Below, in pieces: positions 37,086 to 46,619 of a stretch of DNA of 64,000 nt. How positions within the stretch are numbered: position 1 is the first letter of the stretch; each line of letters opens with the position of its first letter. The notes under the pieces are model-generated. The model did not search any database and had not been told where the DNA came from. It saw only the letters and a program-made list of their open reading frames with translations. Made by a program: the position numbers and the translations under genes. The DNA comes from Spirirestis rafaelensis WJT71-NPBG6 (GTDB lineage Bacteria; Cyanobacteriota; Cyanobacteriia; Cyanobacteriales; Nostocaceae), in assembly GCA_019359015.1 (NCBI GenBank), contig JAHHID010000027.1, forward strand, positions 1 to 64,000, in the 5' to 3' direction.

Positions 37086-37388
37086 TGTACCCAACTGCGG
37101 TATGCAATGGCAAGAAATTGACTTGTACGGGTTCCCGAACTAAACAACCAAAGTTATACTTAAGTACAAATACTCAATTATTTTTCTTTACCGGGTTTTG
37201 TTTTGTAAGTTACGAATATTTTTATATGGTCAAATTTATTTGCAAAGTTGAAAAATTGATATAGAACAGTAATCAGGGAGCCGCTTAATGAGTAACAATA
37301 CAGTGATCCAGTCTTGGTGTGAAAATCCCAAAAACCACTCATGTTCAAGGGCAATAAACCTTAAGAAATTGTGTAAAAACTTTAGGAC

Positions 37389-37726
37389 TTGCAAAAATTG
37401 AGCCACATCTTTTTATATGGTGCTGACGAGATAGTTCCTAAAAGCAACACAAAACAAGCTAATCTGGAATCTTGGGAACATTTGCTTGTTCGACTGCAAA
37501 GGCTCAAACTTGACCAGCCGCAAGACAAATATCCCACTTGCATTTCTCAGACCAAAACCAAGTGCTTGCGAGTTTGTTGTTCTAGACCGATAATGGTGGT
37601 TTACCCGGATGGTGTCTGGTATCGCCAAGTTACCCCGGAAGTCCCGGAAAGCGGCTTAATCAAGAACACTTGATAGGCAATATGGTGGTGGAAGAATATG
37701 CATTTTTGACCCAACATGTGCTTTGA
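37389..37726 (+). pseudogene. thioredoxin-like [2Fe-2S] ferredoxin family, frameshifted
   Basis: The frame from a TTG at 37389 encodes the tail half of a thioredoxin-like 2Fe-2S ferredoxin (SHIFLYGADEIV, TKCLRVCCSRPIMVVYPDGV, WYRQVTPEV) and then stops at 37673. The missing end is found one frame over, from about 37646 to the stop at 37726: GKRLNQEHLIGNMVVEEYAF, as in intact relatives (QEHLIG...VEEYAFL). A one-base deletion near 37641-37648 explains this. The N-terminal cysteines expected as cluster ligands are replaced (FLYGAD, PKSN), and no ATG start is seen. The gene is probably dead. Upstream is the groES promoter region. Confidence 0.75.
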
Positions 37727-38097
37727 AACTTCCTTTGGTTATGAGCGAACATCCAATTGAGGCTTAACATCCACTGAATATGAAACAGCAGTTAGCATAA
37801 TTAAAGCGCTTCGTTGGTTTTTAGCTAAAGTGATCGTCAGCCAATACGACGTGTGAACCCAAAAGATTATTATTTAATCAGTGTTTTTCACTAGCCACGT
37901 ACAAACCAATCTATAATAGCGCATTATTATAGTAACTACTGCTCTACGTATCCTTACTGGAGTTTTGCCATTGAATGACTAATATCACAAAAGTGAAAAT
38001 AGCTTTTGTGACATCGCTTAAGCAAAGGCAAGTTAAGTGGGAAAAAAAGGACAACATCTCAATAATCCACCATAGAGGATAACTAATCAAGACCTTG
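37727..38097. other. intergenic region upstream of the NarL-type regulator
   Basis: About 370 bases with no open frame of coding quality. It should hold the regulator's promoter. A purine-rich agaggat about 20 bases before the ATG at 38098 is the nearest ribosome-binding-like sequence. Confidence 0.45.
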
Positions 38098-38775
38098 ATG
38101 GACCGAAGCGCGACAAGTGCCACTGCTATGAAAGAGCCCAGCATGAAAGATCACAAAAGACTTCTACTGATTGATGATGACCCTAACCTCATCTTGCTGG
38201 TGAAGGACTACTTGGAATTCCGGGGATATGAAGTCATCACTGGGGAAAATGGTCGGGAAGCTCTGGAAATTTTAGAGCAGGATATCCCTGACATGATCAT
38301 CTGCGACGTGATGATGCCGGAAATGGACGGATATACTTTTGTTGAACAAGTCCGGCAAAACGAACGCACCAGCTGGATTCCCGTTCTTTTCCTTTCCGCG
38401 AAGGGTCAAAGTGCCGACAGAGTTAAGGGATTAAATAAAGGTGCTGACGTCTACATGGTCAAGCCTTTTGAACCCGAAGAACTCGTAGCCCAAGTTGAAT
38501 CTTCACTAAAACAAACCATCCGCTGGAAAGAACACCAAGCAAAAGGAGGAGAAAACGGTTCCCGCATCCAGGTTCCCTTCGATGTCCAGCTAACTCCAAC
38601 CGAACTGAAAGTAGTTCAGTTTGTTGCTAGGGGTTTAGCCAACCGGGAAATTGCTGAAGAACTAAACGTCAGTCAGCGCACCGTTGAAAGCCACGTTTCC
38701 AATATGTTGGGCAAAACCAATTTGCACAACCGTACTGAATTAGCGCGGTGGGCAATTGAAAATCAAATGGCGTAA
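38098..38775 (+). CDS. NarL/LuxR-type response regulator
   Basis: A two-component transcription factor of about 225 residues. The receiver has acidic residues in LLLIDDDPNL, the phosphoacceptor Asp in MIICDVMMPEMDGYTF and Lys in YMVKPFEPEEL. The C-terminal LuxR-type helix-turn-helix is LTPTELKVVQFVARGLANRE followed by IAEELNVSQRTVESHVSNML. In-frame ATGs at 38098, 38128 and 38143 are all possible starts; the last gives MKDHKRLLLIDDD. The architecture is that of the Ycf29/Rre1 class, which in model strains controls heat-shock genes, so its place 1 kb from groESL is suggestive. The exact orthology is not proven. Confidence 0.88.
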   Translation: MDRSATSATAMKEPSMKDHKRLLLIDDDPNLILLVKDYLEFRGYEVITGENGREALEILEQDIPDMIICDVMMPEMDGYTFVEQVRQNERTSWIPVLFLSAKGQSADRVKGLNKGADVYMVKPFEPEELVAQVESSLKQTIRWKEHQAKGGENGSRIQVPFDVQLTPTELKVVQFVARGLANREIAEELNVSQRTVESHVSNMLGKTNLHNRTELARWAIENQMA

Positions 38776-38883
38776 CACCCATTTGAGATTTAACAGAAGA
38801 ATCTGAGGGGAGGAAATCTCCGCTCAGAACTTCGGAGATTTGGGATCACCAATCTCAAATTTCAATTCTAAATCGAGATTATC

Positions 38884-38911
38884 AGCCATTTTCTTTGGAA
38901 ATGGCTTTTTG
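38884..38911 (+). terminator. intrinsic terminator after the response regulator
   Basis: agccatttt and aaatggct form a stem of about eight pairs around ctttgg, followed by a T-run (cttttt). It is about 110 bases after the response regulator stop and immediately before the AraC-type gene. Confidence 0.75.
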
Positions 38912-38919
38912 CATAATTT

Positions 38920-39819
38920 TTGAGACTTACTCCCCACAACTTCAATATTTTGATTAGCGACGCTAATAATGCGCTGCTGTCTGTTCTTCCTGAAGTGCCA
39001 ATTGCTTCAAGTCAGGCAACAGGCTGGGATAAAATTCAGCTTGCACACTACCGTCAGCCTCCTCACATACTTCCGGAAATTAGTTCCCCACACCATACTA
39101 TTTGCATTAATATTGGCGGTCCAGTCTTATTTGAGCATGTGGTGGATGGGCATATAAAGACAATCCATTCAGAAACGGGTGATATTGGTTTATATCCAGC
39201 TAACTTCAAGCAAAGCGTTCAGTGGGATAGAGAAACCGAATTTTTGCAACTTTATCTGGAACCAACACTGCTGATCGGTGCTAGCTACGAATCGTTTAGA
39301 TGCGATCGCATCGAGATACCACCACGACTGACATTTTCCGACCCATTGATTTATAATATGGGGTTGGCGCTCTTGACGGCACTGGAAACAGATGGTGTAC
39401 AAAGCCGTCTTTATGCTGAGTCTATGGCAAATGCATTGGCGGTTCATTTACTATCTCGCTACTCGACACAAGAACGCGCTATTCAGCATTTTGTCCCCAA
39501 ACTATCTCGGCAAAATTTACAGCAGGTTATTGACTATATTAACGAGCATCTAGAGCATAATTTGAGCTTGGCTGAATTGGCTGCTGTGGTTCAACTGAGT
39601 TCTTATCATTTTGCTCATTTGTTCAAACAAACTACCGGAGTTTCGCCACATCAATATCATATTCGTTGCCGAGTTCAGCGTGCCAAGCAGTTGCTTCTAA
39701 CAAAAGATGTGACTATTGCACAAGTTGCTCATGCTGTGTGTTTTGCTAGTCAGGGACATCTCAACTATCATTTTAAGCGCGTAGTTGGGATGACCCCAAA
39801 AGCATTTTTGCAGCAATAG
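38920..39819 (+). CDS. AraC family transcriptional regulator
   Basis: A 299-residue regulator. The N-terminal 200 residues form an effector-binding or dimerisation part (ISSPHHTICINIGGPVLFEH, LFEHVVDGHIKT, YPANFKQSVQWD). The C-terminus has the two AraC helix-turn-helix units: VIDYINEHLEHNLSLAELAA with LSSYHFAHLFKQTTGVSPHQ, and ITIAQ-like VTIAQVAHAVCFASQGHLNY with FKRVVGMTPKAFLQ. The start is uncertain: TTG at 38920 is the first in-frame start, with no strong ribosome binding site. The SnoaL-like gene 98 bases downstream is a likely target or operon partner. Confidence 0.88.
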   Translation: MRLTPHNFNILISDANNALLSVLPEVPIASSQATGWDKIQLAHYRQPPHILPEISSPHHTICINIGGPVLFEHVVDGHIKTIHSETGDIGLYPANFKQSVQWDRETEFLQLYLEPTLLIGASYESFRCDRIEIPPRLTFSDPLIYNMGLALLTALETDGVQSRLYAESMANALAVHLLSRYSTQERAIQHFVPKLSRQNLQQVIDYINEHLEHNLSLAELAAVVQLSSYHFAHLFKQTTGVSPHQYHIRCRVQRAKQLLLTKDVTIAQVAHAVCFASQGHLNYHFKRVVGMTPKAFLQQ

Positions 39820-39917
39820 CAAGAACTTGGAAAAAAACGCAAGAACTTTGAAGACAGGAGTTTGTTTTACTCCCGATACTGGATTGAGAATTCTGATTCA
39901 GCTAAAAGGAGATTTTC

Positions 39918-40355
39918 ATGTCTACATTAAGCGAACAAAACAAAGCGATCGCTCTGCGCTTTGCCAAGGAAGCGTGGGGAAATGTTGCTCTGTGGGATCA
40001 AGTTTGGGATGAATTGGTGGCAGAAGATATGATGTGGTACTTTTGCGGTTGGTCTGAACCGATTCGTGGAACCAAAGCTAAGGAATTTTACGCCGATTTG
40101 TACCAAGGTTTCCCTGACATCAAACTTTTGAGTATTGAGAATGCGATCGCTGAAAATGATAAAGTTGCCTTTCGCTCTACCATAAAAGGCACACATAAAG
40201 GTCAATTTATGGGAATTTCCCCAACAGGAAAATCGATAAATGCAAGCGATCTCAATCTCTTGCGTATATCTGAAGGTAAAATTGTCGAATGGTGGTATGA
40301 ATTGAATTTGCTAGAAGTGATGAAGCAAATCGGCCTAATATCTGACGAACCATAA
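39918..40355 (+). CDS. SnoaL-like (ester cyclase/NTF2-fold) protein
   Basis: A 145-residue protein of the SnoaL-like polyketide-cyclase group (NTF2-like barrel). Typical segments are FAKEAWGNVALWDQVWDELV, YQGFPDIKLLSIENAIAEND, FRSTIKGTHKGQFMGISPTG and GKIVEWWYELNLLEVMKQIG. An AGGAG ribosome binding site stands eight bases before the ATG. Many members are small cyclases, isomerases or proteins of unknown role; no polyketide genes are nearby. Its position next to the AraC regulator suggests inducible expression. Confidence 0.85.
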   Translation: MSTLSEQNKAIALRFAKEAWGNVALWDQVWDELVAEDMMWYFCGWSEPIRGTKAKEFYADLYQGFPDIKLLSIENAIAENDKVAFRSTIKGTHKGQFMGISPTGKSINASDLNLLRISEGKIVEWWYELNLLEVMKQIGLISDEP

Positions 40356-40646
40356 TTAGATATACAGCAGAATTCAGAATTCAGGAGTCAGAATTCAGAA
40401 GGGAAACAGGCTTTATACTTGGCTTTGAGATAATCGGTGTGTACTTCATCAACTTGAAATCCGCTGTCTGAGCAAAAATCTGATGGAAGCATAAAACGAA
40501 TCACAGATAAACACCGATATAAATCTCGTGTTCATCTGTGTTTATCTGTGGTTCGATATAGAAAATATCGACTTCTGCAAGAAATTTATTATAAAAGTGC
40601 TAGCAATTCATAGACAGCGTTCCCAGCGTCAGACTGGGAAAAGTGA
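40356..40646. other. repeat-bearing spacer with a possible asnS terminator
   Basis: Contains gaattcag short tandem repeats (40370-40400) and an aacacagataaacacc-type inverted stretch (40500-40555: cacagataaacaccg ... gtgtttatctgtg). Near 40620-40640, tcccag-cgtcaga-ctggga is a hairpin just past the asnS stop. No gene is seen. Confidence 0.5.
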
Positions 40647-42038
40647 CTAAAAATCGGCACTTTGCGGGGTTCTGGGAAACGGGATCACATCGCGAATATT
40701 TCCCATCCCCGTCATGAATTGCACCAAGCGCTCAAAACCCAGCCCAAAACCAGCATGGGGAACGGTACCATAACGACGCAAGTCAAGATACCACCACAAA
40801 TCTTCTGGCTTCATTCCTTGCGCCAAAATACGCTTTTCTAACACGTCTAAACGTTCTTCACGTTGAGAACCGCCAATAATTTCGCCTATTTTGGGTGCAA
40901 GAATATCCATTGCTCGCACTGTTTTTTCATCATCGCTCAAGCGCATATAAAACGCTTTAATTTTCGCTGGATAATCAGACACTATAACAGGCTTTTTAAA
41001 TAACTGTTCGGCTAGATAACGTTCGTGTTCTGATTGTAAATCTAAGCCCCAACTTACAGGATATTCAAACTTGACATCGGCTTTTTCTAATAGGGAAATT
41101 GCTTCTGTATAAGTTAGGCGCTGAAATTCATTATTTATAATGTTATCCGCCGTTGACAAAACGGTATCATCTATGCGCTGATTAAAAAATTCCATATCTT
41201 CCGGGCAAGTTTCTAACACATATTTGAAAACGTGTTTGAGAAACGCTTCGGCTAAATCCATATCGCCATCTAAATCGCAAAAAGCCATTTCTGGCTCAAC
41301 CATCCAAAATTCGGCTAAATGGCGCGATGTGTTGGAATTTTCGGCACGGAAGGTCGGACCGAATGTATAAACGTTACTAAACGCCATCGCCATAACTTCG
41401 GCTTCTAATTGACCGCTAACTGTTAGATATGTCGGTTTCCCAAAAAAGTCTTGAGCGTAGTCTACGGCGTTATTGTCGGCGCGGGGAATGTCTTTTAGGT
41501 TCAAACCGGTGACATTGAAAAGTTCCCCAGCTCCTTCGCAATCGTTAGCGGTGATGATGGGAGTGTGTACCCACAAAAAGCCGCGTTCTTGAAAAAATTG
41601 GTGAATTGCTGTCGCACAAGCGTTTCTGACGCGGAAAACTGCACCAAAGGAATTGGTACGCGATCGCAAATGTCCAATGGTTCGCAAAAACTCATAAGAA
41701 TGCCGTTTCTTTTGTAGCGGGTAAGTTTCGGGATCAGCTTCACCGTAGACTTTCACCATTTCGGCTTTCAACTCAATTCGCTGTCCTTTACCTTGAGAAG
41801 GAACTAGTACCCCTGCCACCTCAACCGAAGCGCCTGTATTTAACTTTTTGATGATAGCTTCGTAATCTGGCAAATCTTGATTCATCACGACTTGCAAACT
41901 AGCCAGAGATGAACCGTCATTAACTTCGATAAAAGCAAATCCTTTCAACTCGCGTTTTGTCCGCACCCAGCCTTGAATTAAAAGAGACTCATCAGGTTGA
42001 CCACTTCGTAATATTTCTGCTATCCGTCGCTTGACCAT
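40647..42038 (-). CDS. asnS: asparagine-tRNA ligase
   Basis: Class II aminoacyl-tRNA synthetase charging tRNA-Asn, 463 residues from ATG at 42038. An N-terminal OB-fold anticodon-binding domain ([20 protein letters not shown]) is followed by the catalytic core with motif 2 ([20 protein letters not shown]) and motif 3 ([20 protein letters not shown]). The frame is open 32 codons further upstream, but that segment overlaps the C-terminal coding of the next gene and does not match the family, so the downstream ATG is chosen. The short coiled-coil gene ends 2 bases before this start. Confidence 0.97.
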   Translation of the reverse strand: MVKRRIAEILRSGQPDESLLIQGWVRTKRELKGFAFIEVNDGSSLASLQVVMNQDLPDYEAIIKKLNTGASVEVAGVLVPSQGKGQRIELKAEMVKVYGEADPETYPLQKKRHSYEFLRTIGHLRSRTNSFGAVFRVRNACATAIHQFFQERGFLWVHTPIITANDCEGAGELFNVTGLNLKDIPRADNNAVDYAQDFFGKPTYLTVSGQLEAEVMAMAFSNVYTFGPTFRAENSNTSRHLAEFWMVEPEMAFCDLDGDMDLAEAFLKHVFKYVLETCPEDMEFFNQRIDDTVLSTADNIINNEFQRLTYTEAISLLEKADVKFEYPVSWGLDLQSEHERYLAEQLFKKPVIVSDYPAKIKAFYMRLSDDEKTVRAMDILAPKIGEIIGGSQREERLDVLEKRILAQGMKPEDLWWYLDLRRYGTVPHAGFGLGFERLVQFMTGMGNIRDVIPFPRTPQSADF

Positions 42039-42040
42039 AG

Positions 42041-42400
42041 TTAACCAACATAGGACTTTAATATCCAGCCTATGATAACGCCCAATCCACCAAAGCGGAT
42101 AATTTGCCAAAAAGGTTTTTTGACGCTTTTCCAAGAAAATAACTGGCTTTCTAAGCTAACTTCTAGCACTTCCAACTGCTGTTTGATGTGCTTTAACTCA
42201 GCTTTCATTTCTGGAGTGTGATGTTTATTTTGATTAAGTTCTTGGTGGCGTTTTTCATATTCTGCCTTAGAGATGCGATCGCGTTGCACTTGCGTGTAGC
42301 GTTCTTTTAAGTCAAAAAGCGATCGCTCTAAGAACAAAAGTTCTTCTTCAAATTCTGGTTCCTGATTTGACTCTGGTGGCGGTTCTTTAGGCGGCTTCAT
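42041..42400 (-). CDS. small coiled-coil protein with C-terminal membrane anchor
   Basis: A 119-residue hypothetical protein: a Pro/Glu-rich N-terminus ([20 protein letters not shown]), a long coiled coil (about residues 20-85, with [12 protein letters not shown] and [15 protein letters not shown]) and a final hydrophobic segment ([12 protein letters not shown], about 103-114) that could anchor the tail in a membrane. Its stop is 2 bases from the asnS start, so they are co-transcribed. I do not recognise the family, and a functional link to asparaginyl-tRNA synthesis is not implied by the sequence. Confidence 0.7.
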   Translation of the reverse strand: MKPPKEPPPESNQEPEFEEELLFLERSLFDLKERYTQVQRDRISKAEYEKRHQELNQNKHHTPEMKAELKHIKQQLEVLEVSLESQLFSWKSVKKPFWQIIRFGGLGVIIGWILKSYVG

Positions 42401-42492
42401 TTACAGGTAGTACACTAATAGTCAATAGTCGCTTGTTCAATGGTTAATAGTCAATAGTCAATATTTCAAGGATCTTTGACTATTCACTCATA

Positions 42493-42641
42493 TTGCACCT
42501 GGTCACCGACAGGTTAAAACCTGCGGTTACACGTACAAAGTCCGCTGCCCGGACTACGATAAATCGAGGGTTTGGAAGCCCACGGAGGTGGGCTTCGTTC
42601 GTTTAGCCACACCCTTATCGGGTGATGGCGACCAGGTGCAA
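42493..42641. mobile_element. 149-bp inverted-repeat element holding hairpin repeat copy D
   Basis: Perfect 12-base ends ttgcacctggtc (42493-42504) and gaccaggtgcaa (42630-42641) bound a non-coding block. Inside is the fourth copy of the structured repeat (caggttaaaacctg; agtccg-ctgccc-ggact; agcccac-ggag-gtgggct; cacccttatcgggtg). No clear target duplication is visible. Flanking DNA holds caatagt and ggactat tandem repeats. Confidence 0.6.
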
Positions 42642-42701
42642 AATATTTGACTATGGACTATGGACTATGGACTATCAACTCAGCACTCACCACTTAATAT
42701 C

Positions 42702-42998
42702 ATGTCTCAATCGACCCAGTTGCCTAAAACCGCTCAATTAGATGAATTAAGCACCTTAGAATTAGCCCAGGCTCTCATGGAGAGGTTGAGCATTTCGCCT
42801 AACGATTGGCATCGCCTTAAGTCTAACCGCAATTCTCGCGCCAGTGAACAAGCCGCCGCCGCTCTTGTGTTTCTCCTCAAAAATCAGCCTCAAGAAGCTC
42901 TTGCTAGATTAGAACAAGCATCTGGTTGGTTAGATCGCTCTATTTCCGCGCCACCCTGTCCAACGCACGGGGATAAGAAAGTAGGGGGTAGGGAGTAG
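42702..42998 (+). CDS. small conserved cyanobacterial protein (DUF6439-like)
   Basis: A 98-residue soluble protein from ATG at 42702; the frame extends 14 codons upstream only through tandem ggactat repeats. The pattern LSTLELAQALMERLSISPND, WHRLKSNRNSRASEQAAAAL and the end GWLDRSISAPPCPTHG is one I associate with a small, conserved cyanobacterial/plastid family (possibly DUF6439), all-helical and of unknown function. The last residues (KKVGGRE) are read from a G-rich spacer and probably are not ancestral. Confidence 0.65.
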   Translation: MSQSTQLPKTAQLDELSTLELAQALMERLSISPNDWHRLKSNRNSRASEQAAAALVFLLKNQPQEALARLEQASGWLDRSISAPPCPTHGDKKVGGRE

Positions 42999-43081
42999 GG
43001 ACTAGAGGCTAGGGAGTGGGGGAGTGGAGGAAATTTCTTCTACTTCCCCCCTCTTCCTCTCTCCCCCTCCCCGTCTCCTCT

Positions 43082-43531
43082 TCACCGTCGCAGAGATAGT
43101 CTTGGTCGATTATCTAGCTGCTTACAAAGTCTTAATTCTGTGCCTTTGCGGTTCCACTCTACCTGATCAAAAATTTGATGCAGGAGAGTCATACCACGAC
43201 CGTTTTCTGACTCATCTGGCGGTAGATAATCTGTGGGATCGCGATCGCATCTACAACATGGACTAAATCCGCTGCCTTGATCTGATATAATCCACCAATA
43301 CTGATTATCTATTAAGGAAAAACGGACTACAACTGTTTTACCGGGATCAAGATGATTGCCATGTTTAGCTGCATTGACTAGGGCTTCTTGAAGTCCCAGT
43401 CGCAGTTCAGCTTGCAACTTCACGGGAATTTCTGCCAATAGTAAATCTAATATTGGACAGAGATATAGAGTTGAGGCGAAACTAATTGTGCCCCAATTAC
43501 GTCCAACTGGACGGAGCGAAATGGTTATCAC
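43082..43531 (-). CDS. RsbW-like anti-sigma/serine kinase
   Basis: A 149-residue GHKL ATPase of the RsbW/SpoIIAB type, which binds a sigma factor or phosphorylates an anti-sigma antagonist. ATP-site motifs are complete: N-box EALVNAAKHGN, G1 DQGSGF and G2 NGRGMTLLHQI. An unusual CCRCDRDP segment (about residues 93-100) lies in the ATP lid. GTG is the start. No sigma factor or STAS antagonist gene is adjacent, so the partner must be elsewhere. The opening RPVGRNWGTISFASTLYL fits the cyanobacterial subgroup. Confidence 0.85.
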   Translation of the reverse strand: MITISLRPVGRNWGTISFASTLYLCPILDLLLAEIPVKLQAELRLGLQEALVNAAKHGNHLDPGKTVVVRFSLIDNQYWWIISDQGSGFSPCCRCDRDPTDYLPPDESENGRGMTLLHQIFDQVEWNRKGTELRLCKQLDNRPRLSLRR

Positions 43532-43950
43532 AAGAGAAACCCCATAGCCTTCAGTTAGCTAGACATCAGTTTGCTGTCACAGGCACCCTGATATAAGTTG
43601 AGGTGGTCGTGCTGCCTTCAAACTAGCGTCTTCAAAACTAAATTGTGAAAATACTGTGGAGCATCGGTTATCTTCATGAATTACAGTTGAAAATGTAAAA
43701 CGGCAAGCATAAACTTCAATAATGCAGTTAGCAACTAAAGATGCTTTCAATAATCTAGAAGAGTATAGCAATACTCTTTTCCTGCCGATTCGGGATTTAA
43801 ACAACTAAATTCAACTTTACGAGTAACCCATACAACTTCAATTTCTTTGTAGAAATGGAATTCAATGAATTCTATGTTTAGCTTAATTCAATTTTAGCAT
43901 TTTTCCTATGCACTAGACTAAAAATTAAAAATTTGACTTTTGTCAAGGGA
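43532..43950. other. intergenic region, no supported gene
   Basis: About 420 bases between the GHKL kinase start and the rlmD stop. One minus-strand frame of 75 codons (43577-43804) starts with TTG and lacks protein-like composition, so it is not called. An aattgaat/ttcaattt-rich area near 43840-43900 is AT-rich without a clear element. Confidence 0.45.
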
Positions 43951-45366
43951 TTAAATACCCTTCCCCAGTGGTGATAAAACTAGAATTGCCGCTGCTTCCA
44001 CATGAGCCGTTTGAGGAAAAAAGTCAGCGGGCTGTATTCGTGTAATGGTATACATTCCATCTGCACAAAGTAGTTTTAAATCACGAGCGAGGGTGGCTAC
44101 TTTACAGCTGACGTAAACGATGCGAGGGGGTTGCGATCGCCTTAAAGATTCTATGACATCGCGATCGCATCCTTTACGTGGCGGATCTAATAGCACAATA
44201 TCGGGCAAAATGTCACGATGCGGTAACAATTTTTCAACTGCGCCGACTTCAAATGTCACATTATTAATGTTGTTATTTCGTGCATTTAAAATAGCCTGTT
44301 CTACCGCTTCGGCTTGTACTTCCAACCCCGTAGCAACACGTACTTTTTTAGCCAAAGGCAAAGTTAAAGTTCCTATACCACAATATGCATCAAGTAACAC
44401 TTCCTGACCTTGCAAATTCAGTTCTTTTTCAATTTCTTGTAAAAGCGCCTCGGCTGTTTCGGTGTAAACTTGAAAAAAAGTATCTGGACGCACTTGAAAT
44501 TCTAATCCGGCAAATTCTTCGCGCAGATAGGAAATTCCCGCAACGCAACGGGTTTTGTCACCAAAAATAGCATTAGTGCGATCGCCATTTCGATTTAAGC
44601 AGACTCCCACTAATCCGGGAAAGTTTTTTAACCACGCTGCGGAAAGCTTTTCAATTCCTGGTAAATTCCAGTCCTTGACAACCAAAGTGAGCAACATTTC
44701 CCCAGTGCGTCGCCCAATACGTAAACTAAGATGGCGTATTTGTCCAGTGTGACGGCGTTCGTCGTAAACTTGCCAATGTTGCCTTTGGATATCTTGTTTA
44801 ACTTGTGCAAGTAATGGATTTAATCGTGCATCTTGCACAGGGCATTGATTTAAGTTAATTAATTGATGGCTACCTTTTTGGTAATAACCAGCTTGTACTT
44901 GCCCAGTTGCCGAGCTACCCAGAGGATATGTAGATTTATTACGATAACCTAAAGGTGAAGGCGCAGCCAAAACAGGATCTACTGGTGGTTGCACAAAACC
45001 GCCAATTCTTTCCAAAGCTTGAATAACTTGATTGCGTTTGGCTTCAAGTTGGTACTCATAGCTGATATGCTGCCACTGGCAACCACCACACTTATCAGCC
45101 ACAATGCAACTAGGGCGAATGCGTCTTGAAGATGGTTGTGATACGGAATGCAGCTTGGCGTGCGCGTATTTGGGTTTGACGTGTAGTAAGCGAATAATAG
45201 CGCGATCGCCCGGTACAGTATCCGGAACAAATACTACGCGATCGTGGAAACGTCCGACACCATCACCCGTATCACTCAAGTCTGTAATTTCAACTTCAAT
45301 TAACTCTCCCTGTTGCCATTTGGGTGAATCATGTTCATCAGTGTGAAGCAATTCTGTAATCGACAC
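43951..45366 (-). CDS. rlmD: 23S rRNA (uracil-5-)-methyltransferase, RlmD family
   Basis: SAM-dependent RNA m5U methyltransferase of 471 residues. A TRAM RNA-binding domain (GELIEVEITDLSDTGDGVGR) leads to a 4Fe-4S cluster site (C-x5-C-x2-C: CIVADKCGGCQWQHISY, plus the Cys in NQCPVQD) and the catalytic domain with SAM motif LLDAYCGIGTLTLPLA, VLLDPPRKGCDRDV and the nucleophile loop IVYVSCKVATLARDL. Within the RlmCD/TrmA family the exact target base (U1939 or U747) cannot be fixed from sequence alone. GTG at 45366 follows a gggag-containing leader. It is divergent from apcD, with only about 80 bases between the genes. Confidence 0.9.
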   Translation of the reverse strand: MSITELLHTDEHDSPKWQQGELIEVEITDLSDTGDGVGRFHDRVVFVPDTVPGDRAIIRLLHVKPKYAHAKLHSVSQPSSRRIRPSCIVADKCGGCQWQHISYEYQLEAKRNQVIQALERIGGFVQPPVDPVLAAPSPLGYRNKSTYPLGSSATGQVQAGYYQKGSHQLINLNQCPVQDARLNPLLAQVKQDIQRQHWQVYDERRHTGQIRHLSLRIGRRTGEMLLTLVVKDWNLPGIEKLSAAWLKNFPGLVGVCLNRNGDRTNAIFGDKTRCVAGISYLREEFAGLEFQVRPDTFFQVYTETAEALLQEIEKELNLQGQEVLLDAYCGIGTLTLPLAKKVRVATGLEVQAEAVEQAILNARNNNINNVTFEVGAVEKLLPHRDILPDIVLLDPPRKGCDRDVIESLRRSQPPRIVYVSCKVATLARDLKLLCADGMYTITRIQPADFFPQTAHVEAAAILVLSPLGKGI

Positions 45367-45445
45367 CTTCGGGATCTCCCTTTATTTGTGTACCTAAGAC
45401 TAGTTAAACTAGCAAATAATAATATGTCGCGTGATTTTACTAATC

Positions 45446-45931
45446 ATGACTGTAATTAGCCAAGTTATTCTCAAAGCCGACGACGAACTGCGTTATCCCA
45501 GCAGCGGTGAACTCAAAAACATCAAAGACTTCTTGCAAACCGGCTCACAGCGGATGCGGATTGTCACAACTCTCGCCGAAAACGAGAAAAAGATAGTTCA
45601 GGAAGCAACCAAACAGCTTTGGCAAAAGCGTCCTGACTTTATCGCTCCTGGAGGCAATGCTTTCGGAGAGCGCCAACGTGCTTTATGTATCCGTGATTAC
45701 GGGTGGTACTTGCGCCTAATTACTTATGGTGTGCTTGCCGGCGACAAAGAACCAATTGAAAAAATTGGTTTAATTGGCGTGCGGGAAATGTACAACTCCT
45801 TAGGTGTTCCCGTACCAGGAATGGTAGAAGCGATCGGCTGTCTCAAAAAAGCCTCCCTTGACTTACTGAATGCCGAAGACGCAGCCCAAGCTTCCCCTTA
45901 CTTTGATTACGTCATTCAATCGATGTCATAA
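45446..45931 (+). CDS. apcD: allophycocyanin alpha-B subunit
   Basis: Phycobilisome core protein, 161 residues from ATG at 45446 (five extra upstream codons from a GTG do not fit the family). The sequence [20 protein letters not shown] and the rest follows ApcD rather than ApcA (for example [29 protein letters not shown]). The bilin-attachment Cys is in [14 protein letters not shown]. ApcD is a terminal emitter that passes energy mainly to photosystem I. As usual for apcD, it stands apart from the apcABC operon. Confidence 0.95.
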   Translation: MTVISQVILKADDELRYPSSGELKNIKDFLQTGSQRMRIVTTLAENEKKIVQEATKQLWQKRPDFIAPGGNAFGERQRALCIRDYGWYLRLITYGVLAGDKEPIEKIGLIGVREMYNSLGVPVPGMVEAIGCLKKASLDLLNAEDAAQASPYFDYVIQSMS

Positions 45932-46619
45932 TCCAAGTGGTAGCTAATTTTGGCCTACGCTTCCGGTCTACTAGAGAGAGTGCAACATCTAAACACTCAA
46001 CATTAATAAAATCTCTAATTTGATCATACCCTCCCCACACTTGGTAGTGGCTCTGGCAGAATTACTGTCAAGTTACCAGCAGGTTGTGGGGAAATTTTAT
46101 TTAATGGGCACCCTCGCATTGGGCAAGAGGGAGGGGGAAAGGGGAGCCACTGCGTTGGGCGGCTGTGCCGACTTGAAGCATGTGGCGTTAAAGGGTAAAG
46201 GGAAGAAAAGAAAGTTTTTTTATTCCTTTCCCCCTCTTCAAATCCCCTTGTCTCCTTGTCTCCCCACTCCCCTTATCCCCCCATCTCCCTCATCTCCCTC
46301 ATTTCGCCACTCGCCCGACAGACTGTCAATAAAAAACCGGCAGACTTCTTCAGAAGGCTGTCGGCAATTAGTGTGTTCCCTATTAATGACTCGGCTAGAG
46401 TTCAGTTATATGTAATTATGCTGGTTTTCCCGTATTTAGAAGACGATCTTAATCAAGAACATCAGTGATTCTCATCACATGATTGTTCCAGGCAAACTGT
46501 ATTTACCTAAAAAAGAAACTTTTCACCTCGGATATTGAGTATACACATTATAAAAATAAAAACTGTAATGCTCGTTACAATATCAAAAATTATGTTAGCA
46601 TCAACGCATCTAAGGGAAA
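45932..46619. other. repeat-rich spacer without a gene
   Basis: About 690 bases. The block 46126-46200 repeats words of the rpmF spacer (ggagccactgcgttggg, cttgaagcatgtggcg). A CT-rich tract (46220-46310: ccccttgtctccttgtctcc) follows, then a hairpin-like accggcagacttcttcagaaggctgtcgg near 46335-46365. Frames that cross it are not protein-like. The promoter of the lipoprotein gene lies at the right end. Confidence 0.55.

Noticed and set aside
43577-43804. 75-codon minus-strand frame
   Set aside because: TTG start, no ribosome binding site and no family resemblance; treated as spacer.
46020-46468. Plus-strand frames of 131 and 70 codons
   Set aside because: They cross dispersed repeats and a CT-rich tract; composition is not protein-like and no start signal is seen.
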